In this document: positions 1 through 6,134 of the stretch, piece by piece | Layout: every line of letters starts with the position of its first letter | How positions within the stretch are numbered: the stretch's first letter is position 1 | NCBI GenBank assembly: GCA_964429355.1 | Contig: CAYSCH010000166.1 | Location: forward strand, 1-18,990 | Origin: JAAYAY01 sp964429355 | GTDB lineage: Bacteria; Planctomycetota; Planctomycetia; Pirellulales; Thermoguttaceae | Length of the DNA stretch: 18,990 nucleotides | Direction of reading: 5' to 3' | Notes under the pieces: model-generated | Databases searched by the model: none | Told to the model about the DNA's origin: nothing | The model's input: the letters and a program-made list of their open reading frames with translations, nothing else | Translations under genes and position numbers: made by a program

Positions 1-2
1 AC

Positions 3-1190
3 TTCATCCGTGCCCACGCCGACATCTTCGCCCGCTGCGGCTCCGTCGTCGCCTCGTACCGCTCCAAAAACGGCCGCCGCGGCGGCCCCTACTACCGCCT
101 CGCCTACCGCGCCCACGGCCGCCAGCGCTCCCTCTACCTCGGCGCCTCCGAAGAGCTCGTCGCCCAGGTCCGCAGCCTCCTCACCGAGCTTCAGGCCCGC
201 CGCGACTACTACCGCATGGTCGCCCAATCCGAGCGTCTCCGCCGTGAAAACCTCCTCCACCTCAAGCGCCAGTGGCAACAGGCCGCCCTCGCCCACGGGC
301 TATACGCCCGCGGCTGGGAACTCCGCGGCTGGCGCCCCCCGAGCCTCCCCCGGCTCAGCCTCCCCCGCGTCCGCCTCACTCTCCCCCTCCCCTCCGTCCC
401 CTACCGCTTCTACACCAACATCCTCCGCCCCCTCGCAGCCCCAATCCTCTCTCCTGGAGCCCCACCTTCAGACGCCTGCGCTCGAGTCCCGCCTTCAGAC
501 GGCGCATGCCCTATCCCGGACAGTCCCCCATCCACAGAAACCCAAATCGCCATCGCGGCTGGTGAACAATTGACCCCAGAACCCCAAACCGTCAGCCAGG
601 CCACCAACTCCTCCGCCACAGAAACCCCAAGCGTAAGCGAGGCCGCCACCCCCGCCACCACGGAAACCCGACGCGTAAGCGAGGCTACTGAACCATCCAC
701 CACGGAAACCCGAAGCATAAGCGAGGCCGGCACCCCCTCCCCTCCACCACCCCCACCCAAAGATCTCGCACCGCGCACCCCCCAACCCACCTTGGCCGAA
801 GGCCATCATCACCGTAGCCTGGGGCACCCGCCCCAGGACTTCCAAGGTAATTCACATCCTTTGGCCGAAGGCCATATTCACCCACCATCCCAGTCAACCC
901 AGCCTCGCCCTGCCGTCCCACTCGCAGGAGGCAACGACCCTTTACCCTCCAGAAGCCTTGCCATTTGCCGGGAGCAGACTACCACCAACCGAGCGGCAGC
1001 TCGTACCGGCTCACCGGCCCTGCCGCCCCCCCGACAGGCCCGAATTTGGCAGAATCGCCCTGCCGTTGACCAAAGCCCCTTCACCCTCCAGAAAACCCCA
1101 GATCACCAACCGAGCGCCAGCTCGTACCGCCCGGCGCCCTGCCGCCCCCCCCCGCCAGGCCAGAATTTGGCAGAACCGCCCCTCCGTTGA
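3..1190 (+). CDS. Conserved hypothetical protein, 5' end outside window, repeat-rich C-terminus
   Basis: The frame is open from the window edge, so the start codon lies upstream. The first 110 or so visible residues look like a real protein. They include CGSVVASYRSKNGRRGGPYY, a tyrosine/arginine-rich stretch (YRLAYRAHGRQRSLYLG), a charged helix and the ending LYARGWELRGWR. This resembles the small planctomycete hypothetical family with a 'GS(L/V)v..r...gGpYyyL.yr..Gr.r..Yl' core (DUF6788-like); that assignment is from memory and uncertain. Third codon positions are almost all C or G. From about nt 390 the sequence becomes Pro/Ser/Thr-rich. It then passes through a 42-nt tandem array (537-746) and two other repeat families before the TGA at 1188-1190. 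The tail may be translated disordered sequence, or the original gene may have lost its stop and been extended by repeats. No function is assigned. Confidence 0.6.
   Translation, partial: FIRAHADIFARCGSVVASYRSKNGRRGGPYYRLAYRAHGRQRSLYLGASEELVAQVRSLLTELQARRDYYRMVAQSERLRRENLLHLKRQWQQAALAHGLYARGWELRGWRPPSLPRLSLPRVRLTLPLPSVPYRFYTNILRPLAAPILSPGAPPSDACARVPPSDGACPIPDSPPSTETQIAIAAGEQLTPEPQTVSQATNSSATETPSVSEAATPATTETRRVSEATEPSTTETRSISEAGTPSPPPPPPKDLAPRTPQPTLAEGHHHRSLGHPPQDFQGNSHPLAEGHIHPPSQSTQPRPAVPLAGGNDPLPSRSLAICREQTTTNRAAARTGSPALPPPRQARIWQNRPAVDQSPFTLQKTPDHQPSASSYRPAPCRPPPPGQNLAEPPLR
537..746 (+). repeat. Five-unit 42-nt tandem repeat encoding a 14-residue protein repeat
   Basis: Units begin at 537, 579, 621, 663 and 705, exactly 42 nt apart. 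The first two units are degenerate. The last three share a 22-nt core ending in CGTAAGCGAGG (CATAAGCGAGG in the last), followed by a 20-nt variable part. In the reading frame of the surrounding gene each unit gives 14 residues: ETQIAIAAGEQLTP, EPQTVSQATNSSAT, ETPSVSEAATPATT, ETRRVSEATEPSTT and ETRSISEAGTPSPP. The core is the interspersed planctomycete repeat, and the fourth unit's 22-mer is identical to the one at 6027-6048. Confidence 0.85.
792..875 (+). repeat. Paired TTGGCCGAAGGCCAT repeats flanking a CCTGGGGC/GCCCCAGG hairpin
   Basis: The self-complementary 15-mer TTGGCCGAAGGCCAT occurs at 792-806 and again at 861-875. Between them lies a perfect 8-bp stem, CCTGGGGC at 818-825 and GCCCCAGG at 830-837, with a 4-nt loop. 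The block reads through in the frame of the upstream gene without a stop. It looks like a second family of dispersed palindromic repeat rather than ordinary coding sequence. Confidence 0.7.
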
Positions 1191-1347
1191 CCAACGCCTG
1201 TCGCCCGGTTCACTGGGGCCAACACCCCTTCACTTTCCAAGAGGCTCGCGACTTGCCGGGAGTAGGCCACCACCAGCCGAGCGCCAGCTCGTTCCGCCCG
1301 GCGCCCCTGCCGCCCAACCTCCGTTCCCTCCAAAACCGCCAAGTCTG
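931..1347 (+). repeat. Three-copy imperfect direct repeat (91-bp core)
   Basis: A 91-bp block beginning CACCAACCGAGCG and ending CCGTTGACCAA is present at 983-1073 and 1104-1194 with a few substitutions and small indels. A third, shorter copy runs from 1271 to about 1315 (CACCAGCCGAGCGCCAGCTCG). The sequence before each copy is also related: CCCTCCAGAA at about 947 and 1084, and a TTGCCGGGAG block before copies one and three. Copy two contains the stop codon of the upstream reading frame. Confidence 0.75.
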
Positions 1348-1432
1348 ACAACTGACCAATGGCCAATGCCCCGTCTGTCCCCCGTCCCCTGTCCCCCGTC
1401 CCCCGTCCCCTCTGACCTCTGACCCTCTGGCC
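1343..1432. repeat. C-rich low-complexity tract (GTCCCC / TCTGAC iterations)
   Basis: Short iterations of GTCCCCC, GTCCCCT and TCTGACC alternate with TGACCAATGGCCAATG. I have seen such GTCCCC strings in planctomycete intergenic DNA. There is no coding signal on either strand. Confidence 0.7.
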
Positions 1433-1470
1433 GCCCCTTGTTCTTTGGCAATTCAGCACAGCGCATAATA

Positions 1471-1506
1471 CGCCACCTCGCCCGATCGCGTCGCGGCGAG
1501 GTGGCG
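1471..1506. terminator. Strong 12-bp hairpin between convergent genes, possible bidirectional terminator
   Basis: CGCCACCTCGCC at 1471-1482 pairs perfectly with GGCGAGGTGGCG at 1495-1506 across a 12-nt loop. Three further pairs are possible inside the loop with one bulged base. There is no T-run on either side, so this is not a classic intrinsic terminator. It lies between a plus-strand gene ending at 1190 and a minus-strand gene ending at 1708, which suits a shared transcription end or a REP-like palindrome. Confidence 0.45.
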
Positions 1507-1542
1507 CAACGGCCGCGTTCCTATTGAACTCCCCATTGAAAA

Positions 1543-1706
1543 CAAGACTCGCCCAGGAGCAGCTTCTGGTCCGCGCACGTAGCAGACGACCGGTACCCCT
1601 TGAGCCCCTAGCCCTTGCCGCGGCCGCGAGATTGGACAGATCTGGTAAATCGGCGGCAGACCGAGGCGGAACTGGATGCGATCCGCCGACGCCTGCCCCG
1701 ACGCAC
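1543..1706 (+). pseudogene. C-terminal remnant of a REP-associated tyrosine (Y1/RAYT) transposase
   Basis: Frame 1 reads QDSPRSSFWSAHVADDRYPL, then SP, a TAG stop at 1609-1611, PLPRPRDWTDLVN and QTEAELDAIRRRL. This follows, from memory, the C-terminal pattern of planctomycete RAYT transposases: 'EDWPWSSLW ... LLSPWPLPRPRDWL..VN.PQTEAELeAlRr.v.RG.PFG'. Two family tryptophans appear as Ser (TCG, 1549) and Arg (AGG, 1555), and the residue between LSP and PLP is now a stop. Further stops at 1525 and 1537 and possible frame changes lie upstream, and no HUH catalytic region is present. The remnant ends where the stop codon of the convergent isomerase gene begins. It is a dead fragment. The family call rests on motif memory, not on a search. 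Confidence 0.68.
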
Positions 1707-1707
1707 C

Positions 1708-2622
1708 CTATCCCAGCTTCTTCGCCATCTTCTCCACAAAGGCCACGCACTTGGCCACGTCGTCCATCAACTCCGACGAGTCGTGCTCATACTCAATCGT
1801 CATCACGCCCCGGTAACCTTGCCGCTTCAGTTCCGTGAGCACCGCCGCATAGTCGGCCTTGCCCTCGCCCAGCGGCACGTCACGGGCGTCCACAACCCCC
1901 TTCTCCGCCACGTCCTTGAGGTGAAAACCGCGGACCCGGCCTTCCATTACCTTCAAACAGGCTACCGGGTCCAGCCCCGACCGCACCCAGTGCCCCGTAT
2001 CGCAGCATGCACCGATCCGCGGGCCGCGGTCCTTACAGAGCGCCAATACGTTTTCCGGCTTCCAGTTCGTGTAGTCCGGTGCGTCCGGGCGATGCGGATG
2101 ATTGTGAATCGCCAGGTCGATGCTGTACTCGTCACACAATTTCTCGATCATGTCGAAGGCCTCAGCCTTGGGCTCTGCCACGATCGAGGCGATGCCCATC
2201 TCCTTGCAGAAGTCAAAGATCCTCTTCCCCTGCTCGGCGTCGGTGTCGAGGTTGGAATAGAAGGCCGAGATCGTCATGCCGCTATCGCTCAGCTTCTGCT
2301 TCAACTCCTTACGAACCGCGGGAGAAAGGTCCTCGTTGACCTTCAGCTCCGGTCGCGACTTGTCCAAGGCCAGAAAGAAGGCCGGCTCGATGTTCCGCAC
2401 GCCAAGCTTGGCCGTCATCTCGATCGTCTCGTACAGGCAGAACCGGCGGAACGTGTACTGCGACATGCCGACCTGCCAGCCCATCGCCTCGGCCGAAGGC
2501 GAACTGCAGGCGATTTTTTCGGCCGCCCCGGCGATGTGGATCCCCGGGCCGCCGAGTACCGTACCGGCCAAGACCGCGGAACTTGCCTTCAAAAACTCGC
2601 GACGCTGGATCCTCGATGCCAT
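1708..2622 (-). CDS. Tat-exported sugar phosphate isomerase/epimerase-family TIM barrel
   Basis: The protein has 304 residues and belongs to the xylose-isomerase-like TIM-barrel superfamily (AP endonuclease 2 fold), whose members isomerise or epimerise sugars and keto-acids using a divalent metal. The N-terminus MASRIQRREFLKASSAVLAG is a twin-arginine signal (RREFLK), so export as a folded protein is likely. Probable metal and catalytic residues in order are E150 (IVAEPK), H173/H175 (AIHNHPH), D208 and H211 (CCDTGHW), H234 (GFHLKD) and E277 (TIEYEH). The frame stays open upstream to about 2925, but ATG 2622 is chosen because GAGGGAGA (2628-2635) lies 5 nt before it and the Tat motif follows at once. 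It diverges from the oxidoreductase at 2756, and the two probably act on one pathway. The substrate cannot be read from sequence. Confidence 0.92.
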   Translation of the reverse strand: MASRIQRREFLKASSAVLAGTVLGGPGIHIAGAAEKIACSSPSAEAMGWQVGMSQYTFRRFCLYETIEMTAKLGVRNIEPAFFLALDKSRPELKVNEDLSPAVRKELKQKLSDSGMTISAFYSNLDTDAEQGKRIFDFCKEMGIASIVAEPKAEAFDMIEKLCDEYSIDLAIHNHPHRPDAPDYTNWKPENVLALCKDRGPRIGACCDTGHWVRSGLDPVACLKVMEGRVRGFHLKDVAEKGVVDARDVPLGEGKADYAAVLTELKRQGYRGVMTIEYEHDSSELMDDVAKCVAFVEKMAKKLG

Positions 2623-2685
2623 GGTATTCTCCCTCTTTTTCACAAGGTTGCCTGGAAAGCGGGGCTGACGGTTGCTTCGCACTTG

Positions 2686-2707
2686 GCGCCCATTGTAAAT
2701 TGGGCGC
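2686..2707. promoter_or_regulatory. Operator-like dyad in divergent promoter region
   Basis: GCGCCCA (2686-2692) and TGGGCGC (2701-2707) form a perfect 7-bp inverted repeat around the AT-rich spacer TTGTAAAT. It sits in the 133-nt spacer between the divergent start codons at 2622 and 2756, placed to control both genes. No regulator gene is adjacent. Confidence 0.45.
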
Positions 2708-2755
2708 ACCGGGCCGCACAACGTACCGCCGTCCAAACTCAAGGAGATTCCCAGG

Positions 2756-4054
2756 ATGTCCGCCACCCCTACCCGTCGCCAGTTCCTCCGCGCGTCCGCC
2801 GGCACGCTGGGAGCTTCTCTTGCCCTGCCGACCCTGATTCCCGCAACGGTCCTGGGCAAAGACGGTGCCGTCGCCCCCAGCGAGATGATCACCGTCGGCT
2901 TCATCGGCACCGGCAGCCACGGCATCGGCTGGAACCTGGCGGCCTATCTCAAGCAGCCCGATGCCAGGGTTCTCGTCGCCTGCGACGTCGACAGCACCCG
3001 CATGGACAAGGCGAAACAGGAAATCGACAAGGCATATGGCAACACCGACTGCGCGACCACCAAGGATTTCCGCGAAGTTCTCGCCCGCGACGATATCGAT
3101 ACGGTCATGATCTCCACGCCCGACCACTGGCATGTGCTGATCAGCGTGCTGGCGATCCGGGCCGGCAAGGATGTCCAGTGCGAAAAGCCGACCCTCACGA
3201 TCGATGAGGGCAAGATCCTTGTGAAGACCGTTCGCGAGCATAACCAGGTCTTCCAAACGAGCACCGAAGACCGATCGCTCCCCATGTACCACCGCATGGC
3301 CGAACTGGTACGCAATGGCCGTATTGGCAAGCTCCAGCGGATCGAAGTCATCCTGCCGCTGCAGCCCGGCAGGCCCGGCGATGCCACCCCCCAACCCGTG
3401 CCCCCGGAACTCGACTGGGACATGTGGCTCGGCCCGGCTCCCAAGGCGCCTTACACGCCGGACGGCGTGCACTTCAACTTCCGTTGGGTCTGGGCCTATT
3501 CGGGCGGAATCATCTGCGACTGGGGAACCCACCTCTTCGACACGGCCCAGTGGGCCAACGACACCGAACACAGCGGCCCGGTGGAAATCGACGGCAAGGG
3601 AACCCATTGGGAAGGTGGCCTCTACGACACCGTCAAAGACTATGACGTCACCTACCGCTATGCCAATGGCGTCGTCATGACCTGCACGCCTGGCAACCCC
3701 AGCATCAAATTCATCGGCACCGAGGGCTGGGTCGGTAACCGCGGCTGGCGCGGCAAGCTCGAAGCCAGCTCCGATGAAATCCTCAATTCCGTGATCGGCC
3801 CCGACGAAATCCGCCTGTTCACCAACCCGGCCGGCGAGCACCGCAACTTCCTCGACTGCGTGAAGTCCCGCCAGGATCCCTATTTCCCGGTCGAGATCGG
3901 CCACCGGGTGGCCACCGTCTGCCACTTGGCCAACCTGTCCATCCGCCTCGGCCGCAAACTCAACTGGGACCCTGAAAAGGAACAATTCGTCGGCGACGCC
4001 GAGGCCACCGCCCTCATGTCGCGCCCCATGCGCGAGCCCTGGAGCCTGGCATAA
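2756..4054 (+). CDS. Tat-exported Gfo/Idh/MocA-family oxidoreductase
   Basis: The protein has 432 residues, typical of planctomycete and Bacteroidetes secreted members of this NAD(P)-dependent sugar dehydrogenase family. A Tat signal (PTRRQFLRASAGTLGASLAL, about residues 5-24) is followed by the Rossmann dinucleotide-binding motif GFIGTGSHG (48-56), the STPDHWH segment at about 120-126 and the family motif CEKP (142-145). The C-terminal substrate domain contains CDWGTHLFDTAQW, which carries the usual D-x-x-x-H. AAGGAG at 2741-2746 lies 9 nt before the ATG and fixes the start. Some exported members are thought to retain bound NAD(H) and act on 3-keto sugars or glycosides; that role is inferred here. 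The gene is followed after 67 nt by a nucleoside-hydrolase-like gene on the same strand, probably in one operon. Confidence 0.93.
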   Translation: MSATPTRRQFLRASAGTLGASLALPTLIPATVLGKDGAVAPSEMITVGFIGTGSHGIGWNLAAYLKQPDARVLVACDVDSTRMDKAKQEIDKAYGNTDCATTKDFREVLARDDIDTVMISTPDHWHVLISVLAIRAGKDVQCEKPTLTIDEGKILVKTVREHNQVFQTSTEDRSLPMYHRMAELVRNGRIGKLQRIEVILPLQPGRPGDATPQPVPPELDWDMWLGPAPKAPYTPDGVHFNFRWVWAYSGGIICDWGTHLFDTAQWANDTEHSGPVEIDGKGTHWEGGLYDTVKDYDVTYRYANGVVMTCTPGNPSIKFIGTEGWVGNRGWRGKLEASSDEILNSVIGPDEIRLFTNPAGEHRNFLDCVKSRQDPYFPVEIGHRVATVCHLANLSIRLGRKLNWDPEKEQFVGDAEATALMSRPMREPWSLA

Positions 4055-4121
4055 TCCGCGGCGCAAGCCTCCGGGCCGTGTCGTGCCGAACCGCCACGCC
4101 AACAACAACAGCGAGATCACC

Positions 4122-5105
4122 ATGCCCTTTCCACCATCTTTATTTCACCCCTTGTTGACGGCAATTGCCCTCAGTGCGATCGTCCTCAGCGCCGCAAGTC
4201 CTGCCGCCGAGCCCCCCGCCGTCATCTTCGATACCGACATCGGCTCCGACTGCGACGATGCCGGGGCGCTGGCCACGCTCCATGCCTTGGCCGACGCGGG
4301 CGAACTCGAGATCCTGGGCGTGATCTTCAGCAGCGGCAAGAACCGCTACGGCGTCGGCACCTGCGATGCCATCAACACCTACTACGGCCGCGGCGACCTG
4401 CCCCTGGGCCAGTACCAGGGCACCGACGTCGGCGACCCTCGCAATTCCTACACAGAACAAATCGCCAAAGACACGAATCGTTTCGGCCACGACGTCGTCG
4501 ACAAGGCCCCCGACCTGGTCGCCGTCTACTGTTCCCTACTTGCGTCGCAGCCCGATCGCAGTGTAACCATCTGCACCGTCGGCCACCCTCACGGGTTAGT
4601 CCACCTGCTGCGCGATCCGCGGGGAGACGCACTCGTCCGCACCAAGGTCCAGCGTTGGGTCGCCATGGGAATGGGGGGCTGGAACTTCCAGGCCATGGGC
4701 ATGTCGGCCTATTGCCAGGAACTCCTCGACAAGTGGCCCCTGCCTTTCTACATCTCGCCCAGCGGCGCATCGATCACGACCGGACACCGCCTCCTCCCCA
4801 AGACACCCGCGACGAATCCCGTCCGCGAGGCCTATCGCCTCTGGGGCACGGGCACGGCAATCACCGAGGGCCGTTCCAGTTGGGATCAGGTAGCCGTGCT
4901 CTTCGTCGCCCGTCCGGACCTCTTCACCGTGGACCGCACCGGGAGCCTCCATCGCCTCGCCGACGGCAACGTTGCCTGGAACCGCGAACTGGACAACCCC
5001 AACCATCACATGATCACCCCCAAGCTCTCGGACGAGGAGATGGCTGAAACCATCGAGGGACTCATGGCAACCGAGCCAAAATCGCGTGGCAACTCGCCGC
5101 GATAG
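4122..5105 (+). CDS. Secreted nucleoside hydrolase-family protein
   Basis: The protein has 327 residues. The N-terminal calcium-binding signature of inosine-uridine-preferring nucleoside hydrolases is present as VIFDTDIGSDCDDAGAL (residues 34-50; D37, D39, D43, D45, D46). A late WDQVAVLF segment matches the region carrying the C-terminal Asp. The 'GPLTN' motif of classical enzymes is replaced by TVGHPHGLVHLL, so this is a divergent subfamily and the substrate (nucleoside or another N- or O-glycoside) is open. A signal peptide (LLTAIALSAIVLSAASPAAE) predicts secretion. A GTG at 4083 would add 13 hydrophilic residues. ATG 4122 is preferred because the signal peptide starts there and GCGAGA precedes it. 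It lies downstream of the Gfo/Idh/MocA gene, probably co-transcribed, which suggests joint glycoside catabolism. Confidence 0.88.
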   Translation: MPFPPSLFHPLLTAIALSAIVLSAASPAAEPPAVIFDTDIGSDCDDAGALATLHALADAGELEILGVIFSSGKNRYGVGTCDAINTYYGRGDLPLGQYQGTDVGDPRNSYTEQIAKDTNRFGHDVVDKAPDLVAVYCSLLASQPDRSVTICTVGHPHGLVHLLRDPRGDALVRTKVQRWVAMGMGGWNFQAMGMSAYCQELLDKWPLPFYISPSGASITTGHRLLPKTPATNPVREAYRLWGTGTAITEGRSSWDQVAVLFVARPDLFTVDRTGSLHRLADGNVAWNRELDNPNHHMITPKLSDEEMAETIEGLMATEPKSRGNSPR

Positions 5106-5111
5106 CATACC

Positions 5112-5143
5112 GCCAGCCACCATACCCGAGGCTGGCTGCCTTT
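5112..5143 (+). terminator. Candidate intrinsic terminator after the nucleoside hydrolase gene
   Basis: GCCAGCC (5112-5118) pairs with GGCTGGC (5130-5136) across an 11-nt loop, starting 7 nt after the TAG stop. Only a short TTT (5141-5143) follows, so termination is likely to be weak. Confidence 0.4.
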
Positions 5144-5208
5144 CGCTGCGCATGATACGTTGGGAGCGTCGCTTTCCGAGACCGCACCGCCTGTGGGGTA
5201 CCAGCGTC

Positions 5209-5961
5209 ATGAACGTTTCCGAAGAGGCTGGGCTTCCTCCTTCTTCACGGCCCGAAAGTGATCAGCCCAAGCTCGGCATCCGACACCTGCTGCTTTGGGG
5301 ATTTGCCACGGCGGTCGTGATGTCAGCTCTGAGCACGATTCGCTTGCTCAATGGCGAGCCCGTTCACAGCCGCACTTATCTCTACGAAATCGTGGGAGGC
5401 TCCGCATACGGTCTGGCCTTGGCTGGGATCATCCTTGGCCTGAACCGGTGGAAGAGGGGCTTGTCCCTCATCATCCATCCAGGTCACCTGCTCCTGTACC
5501 TGGCTGGGATTGTCATGATTCTCGACCTTGGACTTACCATGGGTTGGTCTCTCTGGGGCCAGGCCCACGGTCGAACCATGGCACACTACTTCCCCCACCG
5601 GCAATTCGTGGCATACAGCGCCAGTGTCGCCGTTCTGATCCTGGTTCTCGTGCGAGTGCGTTGGCGGCGCATATGGTACCTGCCGATTGCCGCATTGCTC
5701 CTGCTGTCCCTTGCCCAGGTTTTTGTATCGGCCATAATTCTTGTCGATTCATGGCGATCCTTCGCCGTCCAGCACCCGTGGTTGATCTCATACTACACCT
5801 TTCCGGTGTTGGCGTCATTCTGCGCGGCCACACTACTCATCGTTGCAGTGATCGACGCTGTGCACGAAGGGAGAAAGCGGGACTGGATCCACTGGGTTGG
5901 TGTTGCCGCCTTCCTGGCGATGGCGGCGCCGTACATCATCGATATGATACTTCGCTGGTAG
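5209..5961 (+). CDS. Multi-pass integral membrane protein of unknown function
   Basis: The protein has 250 residues. After a hydrophilic N-terminus (MNVSEEAGLPPSSRPESDQP) there are about seven hydrophobic segments, near residues 25-45, 58-78, 93-113, 135-150, 156-178, 192-217 and 227-246. Between the third and fourth is a polar loop with GQAHGRTMAHYFPHR. The frame is open from about 5086, but ATG 5209 is preferred because the preceding 41 residues are charged, overlap the upstream gene and would precede the first membrane span oddly. A weak TGGGGT lies upstream. I recognise no catalytic motif or family. It sits 103 nt after the nucleoside hydrolase gene on the same strand, behind a hairpin, so it may be a separate unit. 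Confidence 0.8.
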   Translation: MNVSEEAGLPPSSRPESDQPKLGIRHLLLWGFATAVVMSALSTIRLLNGEPVHSRTYLYEIVGGSAYGLALAGIILGLNRWKRGLSLIIHPGHLLLYLAGIVMILDLGLTMGWSLWGQAHGRTMAHYFPHRQFVAYSASVAVLILVLVRVRWRRIWYLPIAALLLLSLAQVFVSAIILVDSWRSFAVQHPWLISYYTFPVLASFCAATLLIVAVIDAVHEGRKRDWIHWVGVAAFLAMAAPYIIDMILRW

Positions 5962-6004
5962 GTAGTTTATGCCAGCACCTGCTCGCCGGCAATACGGCCC
6001 CGAC

Positions 6005-6133
6005 CCGGATTATTCATGCGGCCATCGAAACCCGACGCGTAAGCGAGGGCAAAGAGCAAAGTTGTCCTCGCTTACGCTTCGCACCTTGGATCAAGCAGGT
6101 TGTCGCGAAATCCCCGGCTCATGCATAATCCGG
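6005..6133. repeat. 129-bp nested palindromic element carrying the interspersed 22-mer
   Basis: The outer arms are CCGGATTATTCATG (6005-6018) and CATGCATAATCCGG (6120-6133), which pair at 13 of 14 positions. The inner arms are CGACGCGTAAGCGAGG (6033-6048) and CCTCGCTTACGCTTCG (6066-6081), which pair at 15 of 16 positions with a 17-nt spacer. The left inner arm is part of the 22-mer at 6027-6048, identical to 663-684. The element lies between convergent genes, and its last base is one base short of the PilT-like gene's stop codon (6135-6137). It resembles a REP/BIME or MITE-type unit and could also end transcription. Confidence 0.75.
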
Positions 6134-6134
6134 A

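Noticed and set aside
537..746. CRISPR-like array
   Set aside because: Spacing is regular, but the spacer-like parts are only 20 nt and related to each other, the first units are degenerate, the frame is open throughout, and no cas gene is present.
410..1084. Minus-strand glycine-rich open frames across the repeat region
   Set aside because: They are reverse translations of Pro/Ser/Thr repeats, with no start signals or domains. The plus frame continues from a protein-like N-terminal part.
1615..3207. A 530-codon plus-strand open frame over the isomerase
   Set aside because: It is antisense to a clear Tat-signal TIM-barrel protein. Only its first 27 or so codons (the RAYT relic) make sense as protein.
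2309..4123. A 604-codon minus-strand open frame antisense to the oxidoreductase
   Set aside because: The plus-strand gene has a full set of family motifs and a ribosome site. The antisense frame is a GC-rich shadow with no recognisable domain.
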